From Chamaecyparis obtusa (taxonomy: Eukaryota > Streptophyta > Pinopsida > Cupressales > Cupressaceae): a DNA stretch of 64,000 bases. Shown here piece after piece: positions 12,412 to 22,859 of this stretch. The stretch is taken from assembly GCA_027943335.1 (NCBI GenBank), contig BSBK01007852.1, forward strand, positions 124,001 through 188,000. The letters are read 5' to 3'. The notes beneath the pieces are model-generated. The model saw only the letters and a program-made list of their open reading frames with translations. It had not been told where the DNA came from and did no database searches. The position numbers and the translations under genes were made by a program. How positions within the stretch are numbered: the first letter of the stretch is position 1; every line of letters starts with the position of its first letter.

Positions 12412-12990
12412 TTAGTAACCTGTAGATAGGGGACGGGCCCCAAGTCTAGTTCTCAAATATTCAAATGTGTCCTTCGGTAATGATTTAGTAAAGATGTCAG
12501 CAAGTTGTTCCTTAAATGTTACAAATTCCAATTGTAATTTCTTCTCTTGAACTTGTTCTCTTAAGTAATGATACTTAATAGATATATGCTTTGTCTTCGA
12601 ATGCATCACAGGATTCTTAGAAATATTTATAGCACTGGTGTTGTCACAATATATAATCACTGGGTTAGTGATTACCTCATTCATTCCTTCCAACACTTGT
12701 TTGATCCAAGCTATATTTGAACAATTTGCAGCAGCAACAACATACTCTGCTTCAGCGATGGACTGAGAAATGCATGCTTATTTCTTGCTAATCCAAGTCA
12801 CAAGCCTTTCCCCTAAAAAGAATGCTCCACTGGTTGTGCTCTTCCAGTCATCTATGTTTCCAGCCCAATCTGCATCAGTGTAAACTTTAAGTTCAAATTT
12901 GCCTTCCAATGTGTATCATAATCCATAGTCCTTTGTTTTCTTTAGGTATCTCAAGATTCTCTTTACAACAACCATATGTGAATCTTTGGG
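12412..12990 (-). pseudogene. C1 RNase H
   Basis: The C-terminal part is open at 12696-12412 with copia RNase H motifs YCDNTSAINISKN, HSKTKHI, KYHYLREQV and ADIFTKSLPKDTFE. Upstream to about 12990 the expected DADWAG-like and catalytic segments are readable but broken by stops and frame changes. The enzyme would remove the RNA strand during reverse transcription. It corresponds to 63280-63818 of C3. Confidence 0.88.
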
Positions 12991-13184
12991 ATTGGCAAAA
13001 AATCTTGCCACAATCCCCACTGCATGTGCAATATCAGGCCTTTTATGTACAACATACATCAGTTTACCAATCATAGATCGGTACAGAGTCTGATTTACCT
13101 CGGTAGATTCATCATCTTTTATTTATTTACAGCCAGTTACCATCGGTGTTCCCATATGTTTAGCATCTTCCATGCCAAAACTTT

Positions 13185-14067
13185 TCAATACTTCTTTAAT
13201 GTATTTTGATTGAGTGATGAAAATCCCATCTTTTTGTTGTATAATCTCAAACCTAGAAAGAATTTAATCTCTCCAAACATAGACATCTCAAATTCCTTTC
13301 TCATTTCATCAGCAAAAGATTTGCAAATCTGATCTTGTCCACCAAAGATTATATCATCAACAAATATTACAGCTATCAAAATACTATCATCAAAATCTCC
13401 TTTCATGCACATATTACTATTTTCACTAGTTCTTACAAAGCCAATACTTATAAGATAAGCATGTAATCTTTCATACCATGCCATCAGTGCTTGCTTCAGT
13501 CCATATAAAGCTTTGTGCAGTCTACATACCATGTCTTTCTGATTCGAATCAACAAACCCTTTAGGTTGTTCTATGTAGACCTCCTCCTCAAGAATTCCAT
13601 TCAGAAAAGTTGATTTCACATCCATTTGATATACCTTAAATCCCTTATGTGCAACATAGGCAAGCAATATTCGAACTCCTTCCAATCTAGCAACAGGTGC
13701 AAAGGTTTCAAAATAATCAATACCTTCTTCTTGTGCATATCCCTTGCAAACAAGTCTTGCCTTATTCCTTGTAACTTCTCCATTCTCATTTAGCTTATTC
13801 CTAAAAAATCCACTTAGTACAGATAACATTTTTATCTTTCGGTCTAGGCACTAAAGTCCATGTCTTATTCTTTTCAATTTGTTCAATCTCCTCATTCATA
13901 GCATTTATCCATTCCTCATTTTCAAGTGCATCCCTAAAATTCTTCAATTCAAACTCACAAACTAAGCATGTGTTATGTCTTAACTTACTTTGAGTCAGCA
14001 TGTTAGCTTGCTTATCTCCAATGATTTGGTTCTCAAGATGATGTCTTTTAACAAATCTTGCTAACAC
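13185..14067 (-). pseudogene. C1 reverse transcriptase
   Basis: Two overlapping frames are seen: 14067-13801, holding the gag-pol linker and the start of RT ([18 protein letters not shown]), and 13829-13185, holding the RT core. Core motifs are [54 protein letters not shown], the catalytic box FVDD (YVDD-type) and FFLGL. A frameshift near 13815 separates the two parts, so no intact enzyme can be made. It synthesises element cDNA inside the virus-like particle in active relatives. Confidence 0.9.
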
Positions 14068-14199
14068 TTGATCTCTCTTCTGTTGATCATTCTGTTCAAG
14101 TATAGTTTCCTGCTCGGTACCTTCTTCCTGATTCTCAGTTTACATTTGTTGATTCTCGGTAGCATTTTCCTAATGCTCAGTAGACTCAGCTTGTGACTT

Positions 14200-15330
14200 T
14201 AGTAGATACTATGGGTCTTCAACATAAGTAAACCTACCATAGTCTCTTGGCTCCTTCATGCTTTCTACATCATTCTTATCAGAAAACTCATCAGCTTTTA
14301 CATTAGCACTTTCTATCATCTTATTTGCAACTTTGTTCTGACATTTATAAGCTTTACTTTTAGTAGAATATCCTAAGAATATTCCTTCATCACCTTTAGA
14401 GTCAAATTTTCCATTCCTATCATCTTTCAGAATATAACACTTGCTACCAAAAATTCTGAAATAACTTACACTCGGTGTGTATCTAAACCATAACTCGTAG
14501 GGTGTCTTGTTTGTGTCTTTCTTTAGTTGAACTCAGTTCAGGATCCATACAGTTGTGCTAACTACCTCTCTTTAGTATATTTGTGTGACATTTTTGTCAA
14601 TCATCAATGTTCTAGCACAATCAATAATAGATTTGTTTCTCCTTTCAGCAATTCCATTCTGCTGTGGTGTTCTAGGTGCAGAAACCTACCTTTTATACCA
14701 TGCTCATTATAGAAGTTAGTGAATTCATCAAAAAACAACTCACCTCCTCTATCAAACCTTAAGCATTTCAATTATTTTCTGGTTTATTTTTCTACTTTAG
14801 CCTTATACCATTTAAACAATTTGAATGCCTCATATTTTTCTTTCAAGAACATAAATGTCATCAATCTAGTATAGTCAACAACAAACAAAATAAAGTATCT
14901 ATCTCCATAGTAGCTCTGATTTCTCATGGGACCACCTAAATCGATGTGAACCAACTCCAAGATTCCTTTAGATGAGTAGTCCTTACTTTTAAAACTAGAT
15001 TTTGTCATCTTTCCTTTTTTACATTGATGGCACATAACATGATCAAGTTTGGTTAGACTAGGCAATCCTCTAACTTTTCTCTTTTTACTAATCTTAATCA
15101 TGTTATCAAAATTTACATGACATAACCTCTTATGTCATAACCATGCATCTTAATTTTTCACTGGTAAACAAGAAGTCTCAGCATTGTCAAGATAAAATAA
15201 GTTACCTTTTGATTGTCCTCCTATTCTGACAAGATTTCCATTTTCATCATAGATCTTTACCTTCTTGCTTTCAAATGCCACTTGGTGACCTGAGTTATTA
15301 AGTTGTGCCAAACTGAACAAATTTCAATTT
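14200..15330 (-). pseudogene. C1 integrase with GAG-pre-integrase zinc finger
   Basis: The open part at 15101-14784 shows the CHQCKKGKMTKSSF zinc-finger end, the first catalytic Asp in VHIDLGGPM and the fold segment FILFVVDYTRLMTFMFLKEK. Downstream to about 14200 the core and the C-terminal GKR-like segment (matching 61800-62021 in C3) are present but interrupted by stops. This is an integrase of copia order, placed before RT. Confidence 0.85.
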
Positions 15331-15386
15331 AGTCCTTTTACCCAGTATGCATTATCACATCTAATTTTATCATTCAATAAAATAGA

Positions 15387-15593
15387 TCATTTTCCTCTAA
15401 CCATGCAAGGTGTGTCATTTCCCATTTTTACTAATCCTCCATTATAATGCTCAAGATTATCAAAATTATCTTCATCACCAATCATGTGATGTGTACAACC
15501 ACTATCAATGATCCAAGTATCATTTTTACTAACTTTAGAAGTGATTTTTTTTTCTACATACCTTTCCTCCTCATCTTTCATTGCAACAAACAC
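15387..15593 (-). pseudogene. C1 aspartic protease
   Basis: The frame contains the copia protease signature DTWIIDSGCTHHM (active-site DSG) about 25 residues from its start, then MGNDTPCMVRGK. It follows gag in the same frame with stops between. The protease processes the Gag-Pol polyprotein in active relatives. Confidence 0.88.
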
Positions 15594-15599
15594 TGCCTC

Positions 15600-16603
15600 T
15601 ATATTATCATCAGTGTCAGTTTCGGTGTCATCTTCTTCAACAAGATAGCATGCCTTTTTTCCCTTATCTTTGTGATCTTAGTTGTCTCTTTTGTTGTGTC
15701 AGTAACCTCTTTTGTTTCTTCTTCCATAGCTTCCATCACCAGATCGGTCTTTGTCTTTATCTTCCTCTTTCTTGTTGGGACATCTAGCAACAATATGGCC
15801 AACTTCTTTACAATTAAAACAAGCTAAAGGTAACTTTCCCTTATATCTACCTTTACCTTTCTGTAGTCTCCAGGCCATAAGAGCTTCAAGTTCATTAAGA
15901 TCGTCATCAATATTACTATCACTTTCATTCCTTATATTATGGTTACTGCTAGATTTACCAATCTTCAGAGAAGACATACAAGTAGACTCAACACTTGGTA
16001 CCACACTATTATCAAAATTGTTCAGCTCAAAAGTTATTAATTTTCCAATCAGACTATCAAGAGTAAGAGTGCTACCAAGTGTAGACCTCATTTCATGAAT
16101 AGCATATATTCTAATTGCATAAGTAGGCAACAAGGTTCTTAGTATCTTACTTACCGTTGTATCTTCAGAAATGATACCACCAGCTCCTCGGATAACATTG
16201 ACTACCTCTTTGATTCGGTTTGTGTAATGTGTGATATTTTCTCCTTCCTTCATTTTCATGTCATCAAATCTACCTCTCAAGCTTTCAGCTCTGGCTCTCA
16301 TCACATTTTCATCACCACCATAAACTAGAGCAAGTTTATCCCACATTTTCTTTGCAGTAGTGCAATCCTTGACATCCTCAAATTTAGCATCAGATAGAGT
16401 AGCAACAATCTCTATCATAGTAATATTTTGTTCATGTCAGTCTCTCAACTAATCAAGATTCAAGGGTCCAACATTCAGTTTTATGTATCCATTGTATAGT
16501 AAGTTTATAGAAGATTCTCCAATTTTGATATGTGAAGTCTCATCCAACTTTTCCATGTAGTAAATTTGTCCTTGTTCAGCTTTGGCACTTCCCTCTTATA
16601 CAT
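15600..16603 (-). pseudogene. C1 Gag (UBN2-like) with CCHC knuckle
   Basis: The start is ATG at 16603 (MYKREVPKLNKDKF). A single-base shift near 16520 and stops precede the long frame 16418-15699. The frame has the copia gag segment from DVKDCTTAKKMWDKLALVYGG to ESLRGRFDDM, the VSKILRTLLPTYA and LIGKLITFELNNF boxes, and a CCHC knuckle CFNCKEVGHIVARC near residue 205, followed by a basic tail. It closely parallels C3 gag. Confidence 0.88.
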
Positions 16604-16669
16604 CTTGTAATCTTTCTACTCAAGTCCTTAAAACTTTCTTCCAAGAAACCAATATGCTCTTATACAAAT

Positions 16670-18179
16670 TGTTAGAATAACTAAGAGGGGGGTGAATCAG
16701 TTAGATCAGTTATCCTACAGTCCCAAATACAAAGATGTACCTTATCAAATAATTCCAACAAATTATGCAGCTCAGTAACATACAATATCAATTTGTCTAT
16801 TCACTTTACCCATTACCAGTAAATAACTAACTATGATTACCGACCAAATCAATTATGCGGAATGTAAAGTATGATAGAAAAACAATCATCACAAATAACA
16901 CATAACACAATGATTTAATGTGGAAACCCTGTTAAGGGAAAAACCACTTGGGACCAGTAACCCAAAATAATTCACTCTTCTAAAGTGAGCTCAGTGAAGA
17001 GCCAACCCTGTTAAAGGTTACAAACACACTGTTAAGTGTGACCTGGTTAGAGGATTTATCACTAACAATTAACTTTTGACCAACATTCACTATGGGGTCA
17101 ACAAGATAACAATGTACATTCTTTGAATGACATAGGGTAGAATATAAGACTGCTAAGTCCACTCGGTTAAGAGATTTTCTGAATCAATGGTTAAACTAAT
17201 ACAGTATGATCTGATTCAAATACAACTCAATTGTAGATATTCAGATCTATGCTAAGCCCATACAAATCCTCTGATCAATAATCAAATTCACTTCATCAAT
17301 ATTCTTCAACTTACTTTCACTCTGTAAATGGTTCTTTGATGCTCGATTAACTCTACAATTTGGTTCTTTCAATAACCAATCTAATTAGGCATGCATGAAT
17401 AGTCTTCACGCGATATCTATGCAGTCTTCTTCTTCCGGCATATTTCAATAATGAAACTCATATCTCTTATATAAACAAGTAAGCTATTTTCTTATCAGCC
17501 ATTAGATTTTGCCGCTTAATCTCCTTCATCCATTTTTCCTCTTAAACATTCCTCGACAGATGTGTCATTAACATGTTTCAATCTCATCCTTTAGATCTTC
17601 TCCAAATTTTGTCATTTGTGGATCTAATAACAAACTTCATCCTTAATCTTGAAATCATAACAATTTCCAGCTCATCAAATTCAATCGGTTTTTCTTTACA
17701 TTTAATGTTTTCATCCATTCTCGGTTAATATAGAAATGTGTCGGTGATAACTAGTTAAACTAGCTCGGTTAATATTGTCAGTTGGTATACACTACACTGG
17801 CTCAGTGTATACAAAAATCTTCAATTACCGACTACATTGACATGTTTATATTCATATCTCTTCTTCATAATAGATTAATGTAACATGCTCAAGTCAACAA
17901 TATAAATCCATAGACTCATCAATAAGTTACCCAATGTTTACCTTATCCTTTTCTGTCATATGCATCTTTTTCTTCATGTAGATATCTTAGTTCTTCATCT
18001 TTTCTTCCTTCAACAGATGTTCAAATGTTTTTAACTAACATGATAAGTTTGTCAAGAATAGTTGATATCAATGACAATATATTGACTGATTTAATCATCT
18101 TATATCATTTCAGTACTCGGTGATCTCTAATCATTATTTCTTCAATTCATTCAGATATTCAATCAGTTGTAGTTCATCA
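16670..18179 (-). repeat. C1 5' LTR
   Basis: This is the partner of 10391-11893. It ends at 18179 with GTTCATCA (the TGATGAAC start in element orientation) and, at the PBS side, with TGTTAGAA at 16670. The same TATA-type and U5 motifs are present. It contains several ACCGA/TCGGT pentamers. Confidence 0.92.
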
Positions 18180-18630
18180 TTCTTTCATTAATATCAACAA
18201 TAATAGGTGCATCCATCCTTATAAACTAAAATTCTCTCAATAGATAGATATTTTCACAAGTAAATACCTTTTTCTATGCAAAGCTAGGATTTATTTTCAA
18301 GTAGTCAAAAAATCCTTTTGATCACCTTTGTGTTCTCTATGAGTCGCTTCTTCCTCCTTTTGTTCACTTGAGATCTTTAGTGACAAATGATAATTTGATT
18401 TTCCCTTATGTATTTTCCTTTTATATTTTGATGGTGCAATAAATGCATTGTACCCTAATATCCTCTTTAAACACTAGTTTATTATCTGAGATTGTTAATT
18501 CAATTTTCCCACCTTTGAAATTTGATGGAGTATTCTAGAGATCTTTGAGAGACTTCTATCTGATCATTATGTATCTTCCTTCAGCTTTAATAGAAAAATA
18601 ATTAACTTTTATGGGGGGATGATTGATTTA
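18180..18630 (-). pseudogene. C2 ORF2, N-terminal part
   Basis: On the minus strand a segment reading MDAPIIVDINER runs into the C1 insertion point and continues on the far side at 10390 with RPCSKLKNNPYKP. N2 ORF2 has MDAPVIFYVVDRLRYKFKKYP at the same place, confirming that C1 split this ORF. Upstream (18600-18250) the frame is broken, with shifts and stops. The start codon is uncertain; it probably lies just downstream of the hairpin/purine motif at 18631-18663. Confidence 0.55.
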
Positions 18631-18663
18631 GCATCTATGCTCCCCCTAGGCCAGAGGCCTTCC
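18631..18663 (-). promoter_or_regulatory. Hairpin plus purine tract between C2 ORF1 and ORF2
   Basis: On the minus strand the inverted repeat AGGCC-TCT-GGCCT is followed directly by AGGGGGAGCATAGATGC. N2 has the same arrangement at 55897-55935 (AAGGCC-GCAT-GGCCTT then AGGGGGAGCATTAGATGC). Conservation of a noncoding stem and a GGGGGAG tract between otherwise diverged elements suggests a role such as an internal polypurine tract, a splice or translation signal for ORF2, or the scar where pol was lost. Confidence 0.6.
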
Positions 18664-18789
18664 CTCAATTACTAATAGAATTTGTAGCCTCAGATCCTAT
18701 TGCAGACTCTTCAAGTTGTTCATTATAACTCTTCTTGATCCATATGTGTTTCATCTAATTATGCACACCTTCAATTGATACTTGTGCCT

Positions 18790-19483
18790 TTCCTATTTTC
18801 TCCTTTGATTCCTTAGACTATTATTTTGTTCCTTTGATCATTCGACTCCTTTTGTACATTATTTTGCTTGGGCAGTCTCTTGCAAAGTATCTAGATTTGT
18901 TGCAATTATAACAAAAAACATTATTATAGTCAACTTTGTTCATTATTGTTTTTCTATTTGTTGTGCACTTCTTGGTAATGTGCCCAAAACCATTACATGC
19001 AAAACACTTTATCTTTCTTAGGTTTAGAGATGAGTTCTTCACAACATTTCTACATTCACTTATCTTGTGACCATGCCTATTGCACTTGAAACATTAACCA
19101 ATAAAAGTTGTATTATCTTGATTTATCCTATTTCTATAATGAATGGCCTTATGACCAAATTTATGATAGATAAAGCACTTACCTTCACTTCTTTGAGAAT
19201 TTGGTTGTCTTGCAGATAGGTGTTTGTTCTTTTCTCTTACTAGATCCAGTCCTTTTTTATGTAGATTTTGAAGCTTCTCCTTCTTCATATACAAGTCATC
19301 TTTTCTCACTTGGATTTCTTTGACTTTCAAGAAATGAATCCATATTATATGATCTTATCATGAAATTTTCTTTACAATCATTTGCAATCACAAGCTCACT
19401 TCTTAACTCTTTTTCTAGATCTTTTGCTTCTTGCAAATCATCAATGATTCTTCTGCATTCTTCAAATTTCTCTTTCAAGAATT
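18790..19483 (-). pseudogene. C2 ORF1, C-terminal part: coiled coil and zinc knuckles
   Basis: Frames 19478-19296, 19330-19094 and 19042-18821 together read as a Glu/Lys/Leu-rich coiled coil (RRIIDDLQEAKDLEKELRSE), then a worn knuckle CFIYHKFGHKAIHY, a CCHC knuckle CFACNGFGHITKKC and CYNCNKSRYFARDC. Gag-like nucleic-acid binding is implied by the knuckles. The copia gag core seen in C1, C3 and C4 is absent. One or more frameshifts separate the parts. The insertion of G1 at 19484 cuts this ORF from its N-terminus at 25411-25748. Confidence 0.65.
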
Positions 19484-20129
19484 TGATGCAGGAGCATCTT
19501 AGGTCCTTGGCAATCCTGTGTCACCAAAAACATATTTGAAGTTTGTTTGTGTTGCTTGGTTCCTACTTTGACCGAGTTGGTTCGGTGTTGCTCGATTTCC
19601 TTTGTTGACCGAGTTGGTCGTTCATCTCTCCGGCGCTCGGTTATCCTTGCTTACTGAGTTGTTTGTTTTAGATTTCTATTGAGACCGACTTGTGTAATTA
19701 TTTTTGGTCATGGATTTAAAGTTGGAATCTATCATTGGGAAGTGTGTAGACATAGATCTAGTCATTCCTTTTGTTGATGGTGGATCTGAAGGCCGACTTG
19801 GCTCGGTAGCCTCTTGTATAAATGTAGTTGTTTGGTTAGAGTTTAGGGGGAGGTTTTTGCAAGGAGTAAGTTTTGGAGGTAGAAGATAGAATATTAGAGA
19901 TTGTTGGTAGATCCTCGCATGTTGGAGGACTTATGTACTTGATTGTAATATCTGGCCTAAACCAGGAAGGCCTTACAACCCAGCGTGTATGAATCAATTT
20001 GAAGATAATATATGAAAGCATATGTATTCTCTCTCTCACTTGTTGTGTTGTTTCTTCCACGTGTGATCTCTACAAGATGGACCTGGTTAGGGTGTGCCTT
20101 TGGCCTCTCTCCCCATCCCCCTTGTGTCA
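19484..20129 (+). repeat. G1 5' LTR
   Basis: This is a 646-bp LTR with a TATAAA box at 19817-19822 and a dense cluster of CTCGGT/ACCGAG hexamers at 19555-19690. A GGCC-rich U5 with GGCCTTACAACC lies near 19969. It pairs with 24744-25410 (667 bp); the 3' copy has an extra segment near 24895-24910. Confidence 0.93.
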
Positions 20130-20308
20130 AGTGGTATTAGAGCGAGGTGAGATTTGGATCTAGGTTTACGAATCTAGGTTTGAAGGTTCCTTCTTGTGAA
20201 GCCCTAGTTGAATTGTTGTGGGGTAGTAGATTATGATCTGACCTGCAGTTGTAGAGGGTTTTCAAGATGGTTTGTGGGAGATGAGATGTGGATCCAAGAT
20301 TAGCAGGC

Positions 20309-21270
20309 ATGTTCAGACAACTTCTCGCTAGATTAGAAGCTATTGAAATAGCCCAGAGAAGAGGAAGACATCTTGAAGATGTTAGTGATGATGAAATTGA
20401 GGTAGAACAAGGTGATGTAGAGCATGCACCTATGATGGATCAAGGTGAGGAAAGATTCTTGAAGGCTTTGACAAGTCTGAAGTCTACACCACACTTTAAT
20501 CCTCTTGAGTATGGTGGAAAATTGGATTCTAATGAATTGGTGGATTGGATCACTGAGATGGAAAATTACTTTGAGTATGAAAATGTACTTGAGGAAAAGA
20601 AGGTGAAAATTGCAAGCAGGAAATTGAAAGATCATGCATCCTTATGGTGGGAGCATCTGCAGCTGGACAGAAAGAGGAAAGGAAAAGAAAAAATCAAGGT
20701 ATGGAATAAAATGGTGAATAAATTGAAAGGAAAGTTCTTACCTTATGATTATCAAATTAACCTAGTTAGGTGAATGCAAAGTTTGAGGTAGAAAGATAGC
20801 TCGGTAAAAGAATATACTAAGGAATTCTATAGACTAGATATCAAATCTGGACATGATGAAGATGATGTGGAAAGAATTGCTAGATACCTGAATGGTTTGA
20901 GACTTTCCATCCAAGAAGAAATCAGTTTGGTCAAATTGGAGAATATTGAAGAGACTTATCAATTTGCATTGAAATCTGAGGAGAAATTTAATAAGAGACA
21001 TGAGCAAAGACAAAGAGGTAGAGGTGGTATATTCCCTAGAGGAAGAGGCAGATCTTATGGTGAAAATAGTAGATCTGAACCTGAAAAGACAACTCTGGAC
21101 AAAGGAAAGACCGAGTGGAAAGGTGAAAGTTCATCTAGAGGTAGAGGCAGTAACTATCAAGGTGGTTATAACAGAGGTGGTTTCTGAGGAACTTGTTACA
21201 ATTGTGAAGAGGAAGGACATAGATCATTTGAATGTACACATGAAAGTAAGAAGGTTGGTAGCAGTAGAAA
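20309..21270 (+). pseudogene. G1 Gag
   Basis: The first in-frame ATG is at 20309. The core includes VDWITEMENYFEYENV, LKDHASLWWEHLQLDRKRKG and a conserved ARYLNGLRLSIQEEI segment, then an Arg/Gly-rich region and the knuckle CYNCEEEGHRSFEC (about 21196-21237). Stops at 20771-20773, about 20789 and 21185-21187 break it, but the frame is kept into protease. The TGA at 20771 is also present in G3 at 32821. Confidence 0.9.
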
Positions 21271-21274
21271 TGCT

Positions 21275-22759
21275 TTGGTGCAAGAAGAGTTTCCGAATGA
21301 ACCTGAGAAGGAAAATAACTTGATAGTAAGGAGAGCACTTTGGAATGAAGGTAAAAAGGAAGATTCGGTCAGGAAAAGTTTGTTCAAGACCAGATGTAGA
21401 GTTTCTGACAAATTTTGGAAGGTAATCATTGATAGTGGTAGCTCAGAGAATCTGACATCTGAGGAAATGGTCACAAAGTTGCAGTCGAAAAGGTTGGAAC
21501 ATCCAAAGCCCTATCAAATTTCATGGATCAAGGATGAACATACACTCTTGGTAAGTGAACAATGTTATGTGAATTTGAAAATTGGAAAGTACTATGATAA
21601 GGTGTTATGTGATATCAAGCCTGTAGATTGTTGTCATATTTTGTTTGGTAGACCTTGGCAATATGATAGACATGCTATATATGATGGGAGATTGCATAAA
21701 TATACTGTTTGGGCTAATGGGAGAAGAGAAATCTTGTTACCTTTGATTGAAGATCCTGTTAGTAATGTTTGCACATCTGTGAAATTTTTCTTAATGGAAG
21801 GAAGAAAGTTTGTTAAATATTTGAAGAGGAATGATGTATGTTTTTTTGTGATTCCTAACAAACCGAGTAAGAAAATAGAGGATAGTGTCCCTGAGGAGAT
21901 AGATAAGTTACTCACCGAGTATAGTAAAATAATTTTTGATAATGTACCTGATGGTTTTCCACCGAAGATAAGCATTGATCATTGCATGGATCTAATCCCT
22001 GGAGCTAGTTTATCGAATAAGGCACCACATCGGTTGACACCTACTGAGAATCAGGAATTGAACTGACAGATTCAAGAATTGTTGGAGAAAGGTTTGATCA
22101 AAGAAAGTTTGAGTCCTTATGTAGTACTTGTTGTATTGGCACCTAAGAAGAATGGAGAATGGTGAATATGTACTAATTCTAGAGCAATCAATAAGATAAC
22201 AGTGAAATATAGGCTTCCTAGACCAAGAATGGATGATATAATGGATAGTTTGACTGGAGAAAAGTATTTTACCAAAATTGATTTGAAAAGTGGATATCAT
22301 CATATCACAATCAGAGAAGGTGATGAATGGAAGACTTCTTTCAAGACAAAAGAAGGTTTGTATGAGTGATTGGTTATGCCTTTTGGTTTAACTAATGCAC
22401 CGAGTACTTTTATGAGATTGATGAATGAAGTTTTGAAGAAATTATTGGGTAAGTTTGTGATTGTATATCTTGATGATATTCTGATATTCAGTAAGACTGG
22501 AGAAGAACATTTGTTGCATGCTAGACAAGTTTTGCAAAGGTTGAAAGAAGAAAAGTTGCTGATAAATCTGAAAAAGTGTTCATTTATGAAAGAGGAGATT
22601 GTGTATTTGGGATTTGTGATTTTAGTTAAGGGTTTGAAAATGGATCCTGAAAAGGTTGAAGCCATTTTGAATTGGCCTACACCTAAGAATTCTAGTGAGG
22701 TAAGATCATTTCATGGTTTGGAAAGTTTTACCAAAAGTTCATTAGGAATTTCAGTTTAA
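21275..22759 (+). pseudogene. G1 protease and reverse transcriptase
   Basis: Protease: VIIDSGSSENL near 21422-21455. RT from about 22067: [35 protein letters not shown] and the intact catalytic box YLDDIL near 22465, then FLGF/YLGFVI-type thumb motifs. Everything is in one frame, with stops at 22064-22066 (shared with G3 at 34114), about 22164 and about 22367. The frame is lost near 22810 by a 4-5 bp deletion relative to G3. Confidence 0.92.
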
Positions 22760-22859
22760 TATGTAATGCTACGTCTAAGACTATGAGAGGAGATAAAAGG
22801 GAATTCAAGTTGATGGAGCTGATCAAAGTTTTGTGACTTTGAAGTAGAAGGTTGTTGAA

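Larger units (their letters stand above)
10391..18179 (-). mobile_element. C1: full-length Ty1/copia Sirevirus-like element (decayed)
   Basis: The LTRs are 10391-11893 (3') and 16670-18179 (5'). In element orientation they start TGATGAACTACAACTG and end TTCTAACA. The flanks GTCTT (10386-10390) and TTCTT (18180-18184) form a 5-bp TSD with one mismatch. The PBS on the minus strand of 16653-16669 is a worn version of ATTGGTATCAGAGC. Internal order is gag, protease, integrase, RT, RNase H, i.e. copia. It is the same family as C3 (58088-64000). It lies inside ORF2 of C2: the ORF2 frame can be read on both sides of the insertion. Confidence 0.93.
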
